64,000 nucleotides of DNA from Nymphaea colorata (Eukaryota; Streptophyta; Magnoliopsida; Nymphaeales; Nymphaeaceae): assembly GCF_008831285.2 (NCBI RefSeq), contig NC_045148.1:11326183-11390182 (forward strand), given 5' to 3'. Position 1 is the stretch's first letter; each line of letters opens with the position of its first letter. Below are positions 24,781 through 37,600 of the stretch, in pieces. The position numbers and the translations under genes are program-made. A model generated the notes under the pieces. That model ran no database searches and had not been told where the DNA came from. It saw nothing but the letters and a program-made list of their open reading frames with translations.

Positions 24781-25773
24781 ACCTTGTTGCACTTGTATGT
24801 ATGAGATCAAGGCTTGACTTTGTATATCTACTATAAACCCATAGAATTTTATTTTTCTTGTGTTTTTTGTCTGTATACAAGTGTCTGGTATTGTTGCTAA
24901 ATACTAAGCTTTTAACTTGATTTTTTTTGTTCTAGTTGGTGTTTAAAAGTTATCAGCATTTTCGCCCGTAACATTGTATTGAGACCATTTCTGACAAATT
25001 TGTAGCAGTCCTGAGTTAGCTGACTAATGGCTATGTAGTTTGCTTATTATCAATATTAATTTGTTGTTGAATTGAGAGAATTTGTCATAATGAAAAGGTA
25101 GCTTCCCATTTCCTGAGTTTAGTTAGTTGTTACATAATTGTAATTGTTGTTCTTTGTGCAATTTCGCAAGCTTTTCATCAAGAGGTATTAGTTGCTATGC
25201 GTGTGAGCTACCAAAATGCTCCTATTTATTCAGCTGAAGCTGTTTCTTATTTCTATGGTGAATATATTCATCTATGTTTTAACTTGTTTTATCTCCATTT
25301 GTTGTAGTGCCACATGCAAATTCTTCTTCCCCACCGCCATCTTCATCTCCATCATTGGGATTTGAATTCACTGAGGGTTATTTATCTTTGTGGTGTGGTA
25401 ATTTATCTAATTGTTGTAAATCTGGAAAAATGTTTTCTTATTATCAAACTAAGAATTAGTTTTTTGGAAATCTATAAATATATTTCTACACCATCAAACT
25501 CAGAAATATATTTTTGGAAATATATTTCTCAGTCATCACTTACACAAATTAGAATAGAAAAGATTTTTTTCATTCATTTTTTCTAGCAAATATATTTCCA
25601 GAAATTTATTTTCAATTCCACATTTTCAGGCCATGAAACAGCCCCTCAATTATATCTAAGTTTGTCTCTCACATCTGTATTCAACATCATCTGGTGCAGC
25701 AATTCTAGCCCTCCAATATGTGTTGGGGAGTTGGTCTTAATTCCACTATACCGTCAAATATGTATTTGTTTTT
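24781..25773. other. Intergenic region, no gene seen
   Basis: AT-rich DNA with several related ATATATTTCTxGAAATAT-like motifs around 25465-25610. I see no conserved coding sequence. Confidence 0.5.
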
Positions 25774-26545
25774 TCAATCTCTATGACTCAATGGAAGCCA
25801 ACGACGATGACCCATATAACACATCTTCTTGTTATGCTTTAGTCTGCAACTACATGGATCATTATAACAGACGAGACAAGCTTCTGACTTTTCGTACTCC
25901 AACCTGATATGTACGCATATCATGTATGGTCTACAATAAAGCCGCACACATTTGAAAATGTTGTCATCTATGAAAGTCAAATACACGCATTCCTTCAACC
26001 GTAATAAATGGTTGTTTACATACATCCATGTCATTTGTGTTTGGAACGGTTAGTCCTAAGATTATTAATGACAATAACATATATGGTTGTTTCATGTACA
26101 TTTAAGGTGTCAAATTATATATCACCAGCACGACAGGTCATATGTTGTAGCTTGAACTTAGCTTTTCAAATGGATTGAATCCATCATTAGCCAATCCCAA
26201 GCATACATTCCTTGCGTCAAACCTAAATGATAGGTGCATCTCATCAAAGTTCTTCCATCTATTGCGTGTCTAAGGACTCCATCATTTACACATTGGTCAC
26301 TATGTCATAACATATGTATTACAACTTCAGTCATTGTGAGTATTCTCTTTAACCATGCAGTAAGGAAAAAAGATCGGACGCTTACTGACCTTTGACCTCC
26401 TCTGTTCATCATCATTATTCTTTCATCGCAAAGTGCCATATTTATCACATGTATCTTTCGTTGCGTCACATCAATTTTTTAGCAATCAAACCCCAACTCT
26501 CCAATTATCTTTTTTGCCACATAAACTGACTTCAACAGTTCTACT
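25774..26545 (-). mobile_element. Decayed CACTA (En/Spm) TNP2-type transposase fragment
   Basis: Read on the minus strand, several collinear blocks match the plant TNP2/Transposase_21 family. An SxYxAKKIIGELGFD block (about 26530-26483) is followed by a KID-like block, then RNVCLGLANDGFNPFEK (26215-26161), a degenerate MTCRAGD-type remnant of the STWPVxLVxYNLP motif (about 26145-26105), and LKHNKKMCYMGHRRWLPLSH (about 25841-25780). Order and approximate spacing follow the family, but stops and frameshifts separate the blocks, so it cannot encode an active enzyme. No CACTA termini were found. Minus-strand sequence to about 27.3 kb may belong to the same element but has no recognisable motif. 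Confidence 0.85.
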
Positions 26546-28436
26546 TTTGTTGAAAATGCATCAATTAACAAATCAAGCAACAGACCAAAGGTTTTATAGA
26601 TCCACCCGCATAAATTTTTTATATAAAACAATCGTATTAAGAAACTCATCTACATAAATCTATTGCATCTTGAATACAGTGGATGTTCAACATCTTTAAT
26701 CATTCTTCCAAATATAAAACAATCGTATTAAAAAACTCATCTACCTAAATGTATTGCATCTTTAATACAGTGGATGTTCCAACATCTTTAATCATTCTTC
26801 CAAAATCATCATTGATTGACGATCTTTCGTACTATCTGCCATCTGATAAATGATGCATCCAATTTTATATGAAACACTTTTGATGGCAACCCTTCAATGT
26901 TTTCCACGACGGTTTCATTCTCAACTAAAATACGTTTGTACAAAACTATTACATATATGATATGATCAATGACCTTCATGGTCCGATGCATACATGGAAG
27001 TGTGTGAGGCCGTTGATTCTTCCGAGCAAGGAATCAACAAATCCTCCCTCTAAGGTACAGATGAATCAACTACACGTGAAAACCTATGCACTGCAAACGG
27101 AGTTTTTGTGCTTTTAAAATATGCATGGCATCACGTAGGTTCCGATAAAATGGTCTTAAACAAATGTCATAATTATAAACCCGATCAGTGCAGATGACGG
27201 GATCACGGGATTTTGGAACCCTACGGCTAAATGCCTCAACCACCGACAATTTCAAGATTTATGAAGAGGTAAAGTTTTCAAACGTGTAAATGATTATAAA
27301 AATCGTTCTATTTTAATAAAAAGTTAAATGGAAAGATCGTCATTTTGATCACCTCTTCAATCATTTGTCCATCGTAAACGATAAAATCATTTTAAGTATT
27401 ATATAAAGTTTAAAACAAAGATAGTGCGTCACAGAAAATATCGACAGGCCCTTATGCTGGATGATGTCGATATATATATATATATATATTACTTTTTTTA
27501 CAGTAATTAAAAGATGTTTTATTTTCAGCTACCCTTTGAAAAAATTCCAAAAACATATTTTTTTTTGTGCTTCATTGGAAACATCCCTGAGTTTCAGTTC
27601 CAACAAGCCAACTTTTATGTTACTGAAAATTTATTATTTTGCCTTTTAAAAAACATATATTATATTTACAAGCACACGTAAGTTTTTTCTTGCAAAGTTT
27701 CTACCAACGGCAATGAGCGCTCACCTGACTGAATTGTTAGATTAATGAACATTGCTAATCAAGATGTAGTTAAACAATACAGACTAAATCAAGTCTCGAA
27801 CTTGTCATTTCATAATTAATTTTTTAGAGACTGTTATTTTAAGACATGAGTGACGGTAGTGGCTTACCTAAAATTTATTTTTCACCTAATTGACTGACCG
27901 CCCACTTTGTAGGGTTTCTTTCTTATTCAATGAGAAAAGAAATCATCAGCGGCGCCACTTTCTCTCTCCCCGTCTTAAAATAAGTAGTGATTGGGACTGT
28001 TGTCGCTAAAGCAGGTCAAGTCGATTTAGTTAATACATGTTGGCTCTAAAGCAAGCCAAGACGGGCTGGTGTAGGCAGTAGGCTCATTTTAAGCTTGGCT
28101 CGAGCTCGTGTTCGTGATGTGTTCATTTTAAGGCCTTGGCTCGAGCTCGTGTTCGTGATGTGTTCATTTTAAGGCCTTAAGCTGAACTCGTTGCGTGCAA
28201 CTCCAGCCTTTCCTTGAACCACTTAGAGGCAAGATGAGAAATATTTTAAAGGAAAGGAACTTCGATACCCAATTTCTTACAACTTTTTCTTTTTGAAAAC
28301 ATTATCTTTCAAACTCCTTTTGGCAAGAAACGTTGAAACAATTGTTTAAAAAAACACAACCTTTTTATTGTTACAAGAAATTAAAAAAATTACAAAAGTG
28401 CATTCAAATTTAGTGATATAACAATAACCCACTTAA
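26546..28436. other. Repeat-rich intergenic region
   Basis: A roughly 70-80-bp segment containing AAACAATCGTATTAA, TGCATCTT and ACAGTGGATGTTC occurs twice (about 26626-26705 and 26719-26800). A TA microsatellite lies at 27470-27490. Some of this may be the upstream part of the CACTA relic. No gene is supported. Confidence 0.5.
28094..28178 (+). repeat. 41-bp tandem duplication
   Basis: Two near-perfect copies start at 28094 and 28135, each containing TTGGCTCGAGCTCGTG and GTTCATTTTAAGGC. GAGCTCG-rich sequence of this kind is common in dispersed plant repeats. Confidence 0.85.
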
Positions 28437-28871
28437 GGGCTGTTTGGATGACACCCTCAAAACCTCTAAAACCAAGTTTTGGTGGTGTTTCGATGACATG
28501 AAAACTCGGTTTTTTGTTAACCTAGTTTTCACAAAACTGAGTTTTGATATGACGATTAAAAACTTGGACCTCCTCAGGTATAAGGCTGTCCAATTTGTTA
28601 AGACTGTAGATAATGAAATTTATATTTGAGAATGCTCTTAACTTTGTAGCTATAACAAAGAACTGGTTCTTTTTTTTTTTCTTTTACAATTATCCTCAAA
28701 AACTCATTTTTTGTCATGCAAACACAAACCCGGTTTTGAAAAATGATGACCTGACTTTTGCCTTCATCCAAACAAGCAAACCAGGTTTAAAAAACTCATT
28801 TAAAAACTAGGTTGTAATAAAGCCAGGTTTTAAGAAAACCAAGTTTTTGAGAGTGTCGTCCAAACACCCCC
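28437..28871. mobile_element. MITE-like element with about 30-bp terminal inverted repeats
   Basis: The left end GGGCTGTTTGGATGACAC, followed by CCTCAAAACC, is matched in inverted orientation by GTGTCGTCCAAACACCCCC preceded by TTTTTGAGA at 28841-28871. The body (about 435 bp) also has inverted AAACCxxGTTTT motifs. No coding capacity is evident. I could not find a clear target-site duplication, so the superfamily (hAT or PIF/Harbinger) is undecided. Confidence 0.7.
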
Positions 28872-29246
28872 TTCGGTTCTTTTTCCATTTGGCAAAACTG
28901 TTCTTTACAGTGTTATGTTGCTAGCACGGGACGTTGTGTTCTATTGGCTTAATTCAATGAGTATTTTTGTCATTTCATATAGGTCCAACACGGGAAGCTA
29001 TGTTCCTATGGTTAAATCAGATGGACATTTCTGTCATTTTATATGGGCGTTTTTTTGTTCCACTTTCACCCTAAACTAATAACATATTCGGGTGTTAGAA
29101 GCTACAACATATAAACTATTTTATGCTTCTTATATAATTCGGGTGAGTCAGCACAAAGCCAAATAACTTCTTAACCTTCTAGGGTACAAGACCTGCTTTA
29201 GATGCATCGACACTTTAACTTGCTTATTAGTACTTCTCCCTTTCTC

Positions 29247-29318
29247 GTGGGTTGATACCCTTGATACTCAAAATAAATATCGGTGGGTTGATACCCCTGA
29301 TACTCGAAATAAATATTG
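29247..29318 (+). repeat. 36-bp tandem duplication
   Basis: Two copies start at 29247 and 29283, each beginning GTGGGTTGATACCC and containing GATACTC and AAATAAATAT, with three differences. Confidence 0.85.
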
Positions 29319-31138
29319 GTCACCTAATGAGCTGCTACCCAAGATGTTTGCACCTAACCCCTTGGAAACCCTTTATATAATCAAAATAGTTAAAAGGAAA
29401 GAAATCAAAACTTATACATGTTTCCATTATTTTATCAAAATTTGGTAATGATTCTTGTAAGATTTTTCGAAAAAGGATGAGATAGTCGCATTTTTTTAAA
29501 ATTTTCATGGCCAAACATCATTGATGGCTGGTCAAATTTATTTTCCAAATAGTGCTCTTGGGTGCTGGATGGCAGCCTGGCCAGCATGAAATCTACAGCA
29601 CATTTGCATTTAAACTTTCCAATATAACAGCCATTACTTTATTAGCAAGCGTCCAAAAAACCGAACCAAAGGGAGTTTAAATCACTTTGTTTTTACAATT
29701 AAGTTGCCCATTTGCGTCTGTCGGTCTTCTTTAGTCTAACGAGCAGACAAATGGGTCAGGGAAAGCAAACGTAAAAGCATATATCAAAATTTGGAGACAA
29801 GAAGTTCTCTAGTTACAAAAATTTGGAGACAATATGTCCCTTAATTATACTAACAAATCATAAGACAGAAGCAAAAAAAAAATATATACAATACAATTCA
29901 CAAAAAAACGAAATAAGAAGAATGAAGAGAGAATGGAAGGACGAAACGACACCATCAAAAGAGAAAGAGAAAGAGAGGGAGCGCTTTAGGAATGGGAGCA
30001 AGAACTTTGGCTTTGCTCAAAACTTGAAAAAGTTGGAACCAGTAAAACAAAAAAAAAAAAAGTTTGCAGATTTGGATCTCAATATTTTAAGTAGCATTTT
30101 ATTAATCCGATATGTGTCAAATCCAACTAAAAATCTGATTTGATATGAGCTAAATCTGAAACTTTAGCTATAACACCTTCTTTCTCCACCAACGGCAAGT
30201 GTCTGTGGGTCAAGCCTTGCGAAATCCACCGGATACACAAGAATACTATGTCCAGCTATTAAATCCAAATCAATAATTTTTACGGTTCAAGCCCCGCCTC
30301 CTTAACTATCCAGTCCTGACCCGTTATCTTCATCTCCATCCGGTAACTTACTTAAATCTCTTAATATTTTCTTTCCTAACATCTTATAAACCGTAGTCGA
30401 TGCATCATGAGTTTTTAAGGAAACACTCAATGGACTGCCCAAAGTTTCTAAATAAGTCAACGGTAACCTGCCCAGAGTTTTTAAGGTAATATATATATAT
30501 ATATATATATGAAAATACTTAAAAAAAATATGTAAGATTTAAAAAAAAAAAAATCACAAGCACAACTTCACAAAAAAATCTTCAAGAAAAAAAAAAACGG
30601 GCTGCATGCAGGCCTAACGGTGTGTCACCTCAGCCGTGTCCGCGTGTCGATATGAATACAGCGGCCGTTTAACCATGTCCGGGTAACTTAACCTGTGGAC
30701 GGATGAGTTTGGGGCTGGGCGATGAGTCATATGTGCTTATCCTTACTCCACGTGGGATTCAGATAATGCTTCTTCCCGAACAGCAACATACTTAACCTGC
30801 ATGGGCATGGGACCCGTCATCGCCTTAGCCTTCGTCACCGTCAAAGAAAAGACACCAACGCACCGATGTTTGCGGTCAAGGACCCTTCACTTGTAGAATC
30901 ATCATAACGATATCAAACCTTTAAAAACTCCCTTCAAATTTAATTTAACGGACATCCGCCGCAGCCCGTCTCCCTTGAGAAGGCGAAAAAAGGCGCCTGA
31001 AAGCGATCAGATCATAATACGTTGACCTCCAAATCGAATAAATCGTAAAGCTAGCGAGAAACTTGATCACGTAAGTTTTAAACCAAGCGTAAACCGCTTG
31101 CGGTGAAGTAAGTGTTATAGAGAGGAGAAGCGTGTAAT

Positions 31139-31222
31139 TCAAGATCCTGACTCAAGGGCCTTCACCTTGTCAATCTCTTGCACAAGCTCTTCAATCGTGT
31201 TGTCCTTCAAAAGCTTGGCGGC
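31139..31222 (-). other. Exon-like coding fragment of an unidentified gene
   Basis: On the minus strand a GCGCAG acceptor is followed by 27 codons and a TGA: AAKLLKDNTIEELVQEIDKV, then KALESGS. The charged amphipathic composition, clean acceptor and stop look like a genuine terminal exon, but I cannot name the family and found no neighbouring exon. It may be a relic of a duplicated gene. Confidence 0.35.
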
Positions 31223-31502
31223 CTGCGCTTATCCCCACTGTACTCCAACTGAGGGAGAGAGAGAAAGAAAGGGTGATGGATGGCCATAGATATATGCACA
31301 AGTACGGCACAAAAAGCCATGGTAACTTGTTGGACACTCTGCATGCGTATATATATTAAATATAAAGCTTCCAAGAGGTCGTCGTAGATCTTTTGGTTAC
31401 AACTTCTGCATGCCAATCTGTGTCGATCTCTGTTTCTACAGATAAACATGCAGAAGCGGCACCAAAAAATCTAGGCCAACTGGAAATCTCTCTCCCTCTC
31501 TT

Positions 31503-31551
<49 letters not shown>
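31503..31551. repeat. (CT)n(TA)n microsatellite
   Basis: CT repeats followed by TA repeats ending near 31551, in intergenic DNA. Confidence 0.95.
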
Positions 31552-31554
<3 letters not shown>

Positions 31555-33500
31555 CAAGAAAAATCTATGTTAACCTCTTTGGAAACTTTATTACTTGATC
31601 TTGATCTTATGTTTGAACTAAGAAGCATAAATTTTAAAGTCACATTCGATTTCACTAGAGTAATCAAAGGCTCCATGGTCATTGAACCGCGCCTTGGTTA
31701 AGTAGGAGATGAACTTCGACTAGTTTGACAAGCCAAGATATGTCCCATCATACGAAGAACCTAGCCCAGCTGTGGATCCACTTGGGTTGCCCGCTCTAAA
31801 AGGGGGCTAATTAAGGACACAAAGACAAAACCATGCTATAGTGGTATAGTTGGGAGTGAAGAAAGCGAAGAAAAACGAAAATGGAAGTAACCGACTATCG
31901 TTTTTGTTTTTTTCTGTATTCCTCTAAGCTTATCCTTTTCCTCAACTTGCTTCTGTCATGGGCAGATATTTTACATCATGTTGTAGTTCTTTAACTTCTT
32001 CTACAACCAAAAATCGTGGGCCGAGAGCGAACCTCGATAAGAAACAAAGTTGTGAAGCGCATTGAGATGAAGATCCTGGATGAAGTTCTAAGTACCAACT
32101 CCGCCCTTTGTTTTAGCAAATCGTTTTTAGTTTGAGTTCTTCATTTTGATCAATACCGGCCGACCAATTTAGTGTTTTTTTGTCTTTGATCTGATTCATG
32201 AGACAGTCACAGAACGTCCTTTCAACCAAACTACCCTAAGTTGTTTCGGGCATTGAGTCCCTGAGATGAAGATCCCGGATCGAATCTCACATACCAACTC
32301 CATGCCATAAGCTTTCCATTGGCATGGCCCTTGTTTTTTTTTTTTTTTTTTTAATTAAGTTGTGTAGGGCATTGAGATGAATAATATCCTGAATCAACTC
32401 TTGTGGTGCAACTTGACAAAAGCTTCTCAATGATGTTGCTTTAGTAGGATTGATTTGAATTCATTTGAGTTGGCATCTCACAACTGGGCTCACTAAATAG
32501 TCCGATCCTTTGTCCTTCATTGAATTATTAAGCAATGAGAGGCATCTAGACTTGAGATGAAGATCCAGTTAGATCAAGTCTTGTCCACCAACACCCTAAG
32601 CTTCATGATAATGTTATTTTTGTCAACATGATAAGTTCATTTGAGCTAATGTGGGTTTCATTGAACACTCTGATGATGGTTGGTATGTTCTTGGGTGGTA
32701 ACTTCTCACCTACCAGATCAGACCTCCAAGGCATATTTTGCTGTCGTAGACTCGTCTCGTTTGCAGCCCTAATTACAGAACCAGTTGCTTCTAAAACAGG
32801 CCGAGTACGTGCAAGCTGCCCGGTGGGCTTTGTTGAAGTTCGCCGGAATCCGGCCAGTTGAATCGGCGAAGTTACCGGATCTCTTGTGTATCTATAACAA
32901 ATAGCATGGCTGTCGAGATCAACTTGTTGGAGTGAGATGATGACACTAACAGTTTACGTACAGAGATTGATGATTTTATACAATAATGCAAGTTGGAGCT
33001 GCAAGTGTGCCCTTGCACATTCATGATGTGCATAATGTGTCCCATGCTACGGAAAACATAGACCGGCCACCAACTCAAACAAACAACATTGAGAGATTAA
33101 ATAATGCCCTTGGTTAAAGATTTTTTTTGTAGAATAGATTCCATTGGACTCTTGTCCTCTTCCGACGTGGCTTTGATACCTTGTCCCGTATTTTACTTCG
33201 TTAATTCTGCATGGACTAATATGGTAGGAATATACTCATAGTCTTTATCATATGCTATCCTAATAATACGCGTATAAATATATTAGTTTCACATACTTTA
33301 TAAGTTTTCAATGCCAAACCAACATATTTCTCAATAAAAGAATGGGATATCTCCTGATTCCTTTGAACTTTGGCCCAATAGTTTCGTCATCAATTGATTC
33401 CTTCACGGGGAAAATGAGATAAGATTATGAGAGATTTTGGCAACATACATATTTATTAAACCGCAGCTAAAGAGGAATAATGGTGCATCACGGTCACCTA

Positions 33501-33610
33501 CTATGAGGTCCCACTCTGGGTCTTGGTTAGGACAGCCAAGATCAAGATCTTGTCCTTAGCGAGGAAGGTGAGTTTCTTGGCGTCATCAGTGACCTTCCAT
33601 CTCAATTTCG
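33501..33610 (-). other. Exon-like coding fragment of an unidentified gene
   Basis: The minus strand carries an open stretch including AKLRWKVTDDAKKLTFLAKD followed by KILILAVLTKTQSGTS and a TAG at 33503-33501. The protein-like composition is unlike the surrounding AT-rich DNA. I cannot assign a family, and no further exons were recognised. Confidence 0.25.
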
Positions 33611-34471
33611 CGTGGAGGGAAACAGTGAAAGTTGTTTAGTACACTTGAACAAGCACTAAAATCATACATGAAAGCTCTCCATCTAGTCTAGTCTTTCGAG
33701 TGAGCAGAAGGTTGACAATCTACCGCCGCTTTTAAAAAGAGGTCTGAAGGCTCCCCATTCCCCATAATTACTACAACATAACTAAATACGAAGTCATCTC
33801 AATCGATCCATGTCGCAAATTAAGAACTGATCTAAAAAACAATCCAAGTTTTGCAATTTAAAACCAGCAACATCTCGAGAAACGAGAATCGCGCACCGAC
33901 GTCCGACCACGTGAACTTTTTTTTTTTGTAGCATTGCATCCTACAGGGCCAAGGTAGCATTTTGGAGCTACTAGCTCTGTGGAAAGAATATGATAAGTAA
34001 GCATTCCTTTGCTTAAGGAGGCACCCTTGGTGTATGTACCTTTTTTGCGGATTTTTCAGCTCTTTACTTTGTTTTATACCTGATTGCTTCCCGCTAATCA
34101 AATTATACCTTAAATTATTATATTGGTGGCTGCAAAGTACTTGATTAAACAAGGTTTTTGTCTCTCTTTTTGTGTTGATACAATTAATTTTAATCGAAAC
34201 TATTGACATTCCTGCTTATATAACACAAAAACTTTTTGTGCTGCGTTAGAGTTTGTTTTTTTTTTTTTTCTGTACTTTGTAAAGGGTAATTTGGTAATTT
34301 CACGTGGACGTAATGGACAGATAAGTGACTCAGCACCACGGAGTTTTAGATGTCCCCAGCGCCCACCGTTTTCTAAAAACTATAAAAAAATTGCCACGAA
34401 TTGAGGAGTCGAGGATGGTGAATATTGGAAGAAAGAAAGGGTAGTATCGTAATCGAGCCGAAGGGCGATCG

Positions 34472-34478
34472 TATATAA
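34472..34478 (+). promoter_or_regulatory. Candidate TATA box (possible PPDK distal promoter)
   Basis: TATATAA occurs in GTATATAAGG, followed about 30 bp later by a plausible start region and a C/T-containing leader without a strong ORF. Bases up to 34641 end AGAAG before GTATGA, a good splice donor. The next same-strand gene is PPDK, so this may be its chloroplast-form promoter with an untranslated first exon. The 3.7-kb link is inferred, not seen. Confidence 0.4.
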
Positions 34479-34641
34479 GGCGGGTTCCAGTCGAGGAATT
34501 GGTGATCACACTCGTTTCTTGAACGTTTGGACAGCATTTCATCACTTGGTCGCGATTTTCTGGTTCAGAATTTTCCAGGAAGGATCCCAGCCGGAGAAAT
34601 TTCCGGGCAGAATTGCCCCGATTGCTGGTCTGATCACAGAA

Positions 34642-37600
34642 GGTATGACGACGCTTGTGTATAAAGTTTCAGCGAAGTAATGATCTTCGATTGCTCCGTG
34701 CTTAGATTGTTTTGCTTCGTGTCAGTCTCTCCCCTGTTTTCCCTTTTCCTTTCAAAGAAATTTTGGCAAGCAATAATGTGAAAGATTATCTTGATAGATG
34801 AAGAAGGTTCCTTGATCACCGGCGGTTTTTGTTCTTCACTAAAAGTTTTGCAGCTCGATTCAGGCGGCAGGTCTAAATGATCAAGTCCACCGACACTCGG
34901 CCAATTTTCTTGATATACACCAGCTTGAACAGATTATCCAGAAATCCTGACATGGAAGTCGGAAATGAAAATGAGATTTTTTTTTTCTGGAAAACTCAGA
35001 GTTGAAGCCTCTCTGGAGCAGGAACGATAACTTCATGTCATATGAGCATTTGTCTCACTTCATCATCATGCGCGCACACATATATGTGTGTGGATGTGCT
35101 TGCTCCAAGCAGATGAAATGCCATCGAATAATAATGAGGACAAGCTAGTGAGAGTAGCATGATCCTAGATGGGAGCCTTCATGCTGCATATGGTAGAAAT
35201 TAAGTATATAATCTTGATCAAATTATGTTTAATCGATTATATACTGGGGTGTGAAAAATCTTTAAAAATTTTATAGTTCTATGCCAATTTTCCACTTTAA
35301 GTTTCATTAACTGTAAAACTTGAATTTTTCACTAATAAAGTATTCTTGCCGAAAAAATTTGTTTGGTTTATGTTAGTGCTTATGTTTGCTGAAAAAGGAA
35401 AACTTGCGTTGTGGTTGATGACGTCACTTAAAAGAACATTTTAGCATGTTGATCCTAGCTTTCTGGATATGAAAGAAATGGCAGCAGAGCTGACGTCTGA
35501 AGACAAATTGATGGCTGCCTTTTGGGTTTCCAACTTGAGTGTTGGAGTCGGCTTGCTAACTTCTGCTCCACCTTCTCAGTCAAAAGAAAGATGCATATTG
35601 AAAAAATAAAATTGCCAAGTTAATAACTTTCTTTGTATTTTTTTAATATTTTTGATGGGTCCCTCCTGCATAGTATCCAGGAACGCCCAATGAAGTGAAA
35701 CTTTGTTCTTAATAACTTAGTTAAAGATAATGAATGTGTGACAGCGGAGTTGGTGGGTGAATCAGGATCTCCAGTATGACCAGATATGTATCGGAGACTA
35801 ATTTGAACAAAATATGAGAGAACCACTAGGAATAATAGATCTAATGATTTACATGTTTTTATGCTAAGTGTTTGTTTGGTTTTAAAAGTACTTTTAACAT
35901 GTTTATATATGAGCCCTGCGATTCACTTCATCCGTCATGATGCTTATGAGTTTTTGTGTTTCATTAATTCTCATACTTCACCTTTACATTTATGTCTCTG
36001 TGTTTGTTTGTGTGTGCATGTATATATGTATACACACACGCCCCCCAAGTTTTGAAGTTAAGTATGTTTTAGTGGTTAATTAAAATTTTAGAGTTGAATT
36101 TTATTGAGAACTAGTGCTTAATAAAAGAAAGGTCCATTATTAATGAAATCTAAGAACACATTTTCAAGATGGGAGTTGAAAGCTCTCGTAAATCAGGATC
36201 TGAGAAAGACTTGGTGTCTCAAATAAGAATCTTGAGGCTCTAATTCTTTTTAGGAGATTCAGCTGACAACTATCCTGGTACTATTAGCCGCTGGCCCAAC
36301 CGTATGGTCCCATGACAACAAAACCTTTCGCCTATTGTATTTTTCGAAACAAATAAAAATTTTGACTTTCTCTAACTGTGAAAGAATCAGATCCAGATCG
36401 GCTAAAAACTTGGGGTGCTTAATTTGGATCAGAATCAAACCTTTCGGACCTACCTACACCTTTAATTTCAGGTTAAGGCCTCAGTCGAGTTTATTGGATC
36501 GAGGTCCTGTGGCCATACAACAAACATAAAATGAACCGGATCTGGATCCGATTCTTGTCGAAACTTTTGGGTCCTGTCCGCCAAGCCCGTAAAGGATATT
36601 CGGATCTCTTTTAGAACAAGCCCCCCGACCGTTACACAAGTGACGGTTTGAAAGGGCTCGGCCCCTCCCGCCACGCGATCGCGCGGGAAACGCGTCTGAG
36701 AACAAGTAGAGGAGGAGGGCAAGAATTGTTACATTCTACGCCGTCTTCCTTAATCCTCTCCTGAATCGATGGGGATTGGTCAGAGTGGGCGACTCTTAAA
36801 AACCGAACTCCTTTCTCTTGGTTATATCATCCAGGTGTAGCTTACTCGCTACAGCAAGTGCATGGATAAGGAAGCATAGGGAAAGGGGAGAATTAGAGTT
36901 TCATCCGGTGGACGGTGCTTCATTTCTCGCCAATAACTCAAGCTTGCGTCGCAATCATGTTAGAAAAACCTTTATTGCCCAAGGTTTCTGTTCTTAATTT
37001 TGGTTAGCTATCTTTTTTTTTAATAAATAACTTCGGTGTGATTGTCTTGCAATTTGAGGTCTAGTATTGAGTCTCTAGGTGTTCATGGAAGCAGCCTCCA
37101 TTGTGTTAATCTCTTACGAAGAACAAATCCGGAGGATTTAAGGGTGACCTTGTTTTATTGTTTCAAATCCGCATATTCTTCCTTTCCTGTCGGTAGGAGA
37201 CAAGCCATTCCTTTAGCTGTCTTGCAGAAGTAAACTGCACTGGATCACGGATCACTTCATTAGATTTACGTAATGTGATTCCGTTTCCAGTGGTTGGGAC
37301 TTGGGACATACCTAACTGCTTTATCATCCACGCCCATTGACACCGAGAGTTGCCTTTATGGGCATCTGTGATGGTCTTTCCATCCCTGCTCGGGTTAGCC
37401 TTGTCAATGCTTCACTGGTGATCCCCAGGGATAATTTGAGGACTTTATATCAGGGGCAGGATTTGCATTTCAAGTAAACCATGGGTGAGGAACTTACGTT
37501 AACTCATACAAGGGTGGCATGACTAGTAATACAAATGCATCCTTTATAATGATATTTGCCCTTGCATTTGAGTCATTAGAATGCATTCGGTATTAAAATA

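Larger units (their letters stand above)
28872..34440. other. Long intergenic region without a recognised gene
   Basis: AT-rich DNA with poly-A/T runs, a TA microsatellite near 30488-30510, a CT/TA microsatellite at 31503-31551, and a 36-bp tandem duplication at 29247-29318. Two short exon-like fragments on the minus strand (31139-31222 and 33501-33610) are listed separately. Otherwise I see nothing I can support. Confidence 0.5.
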
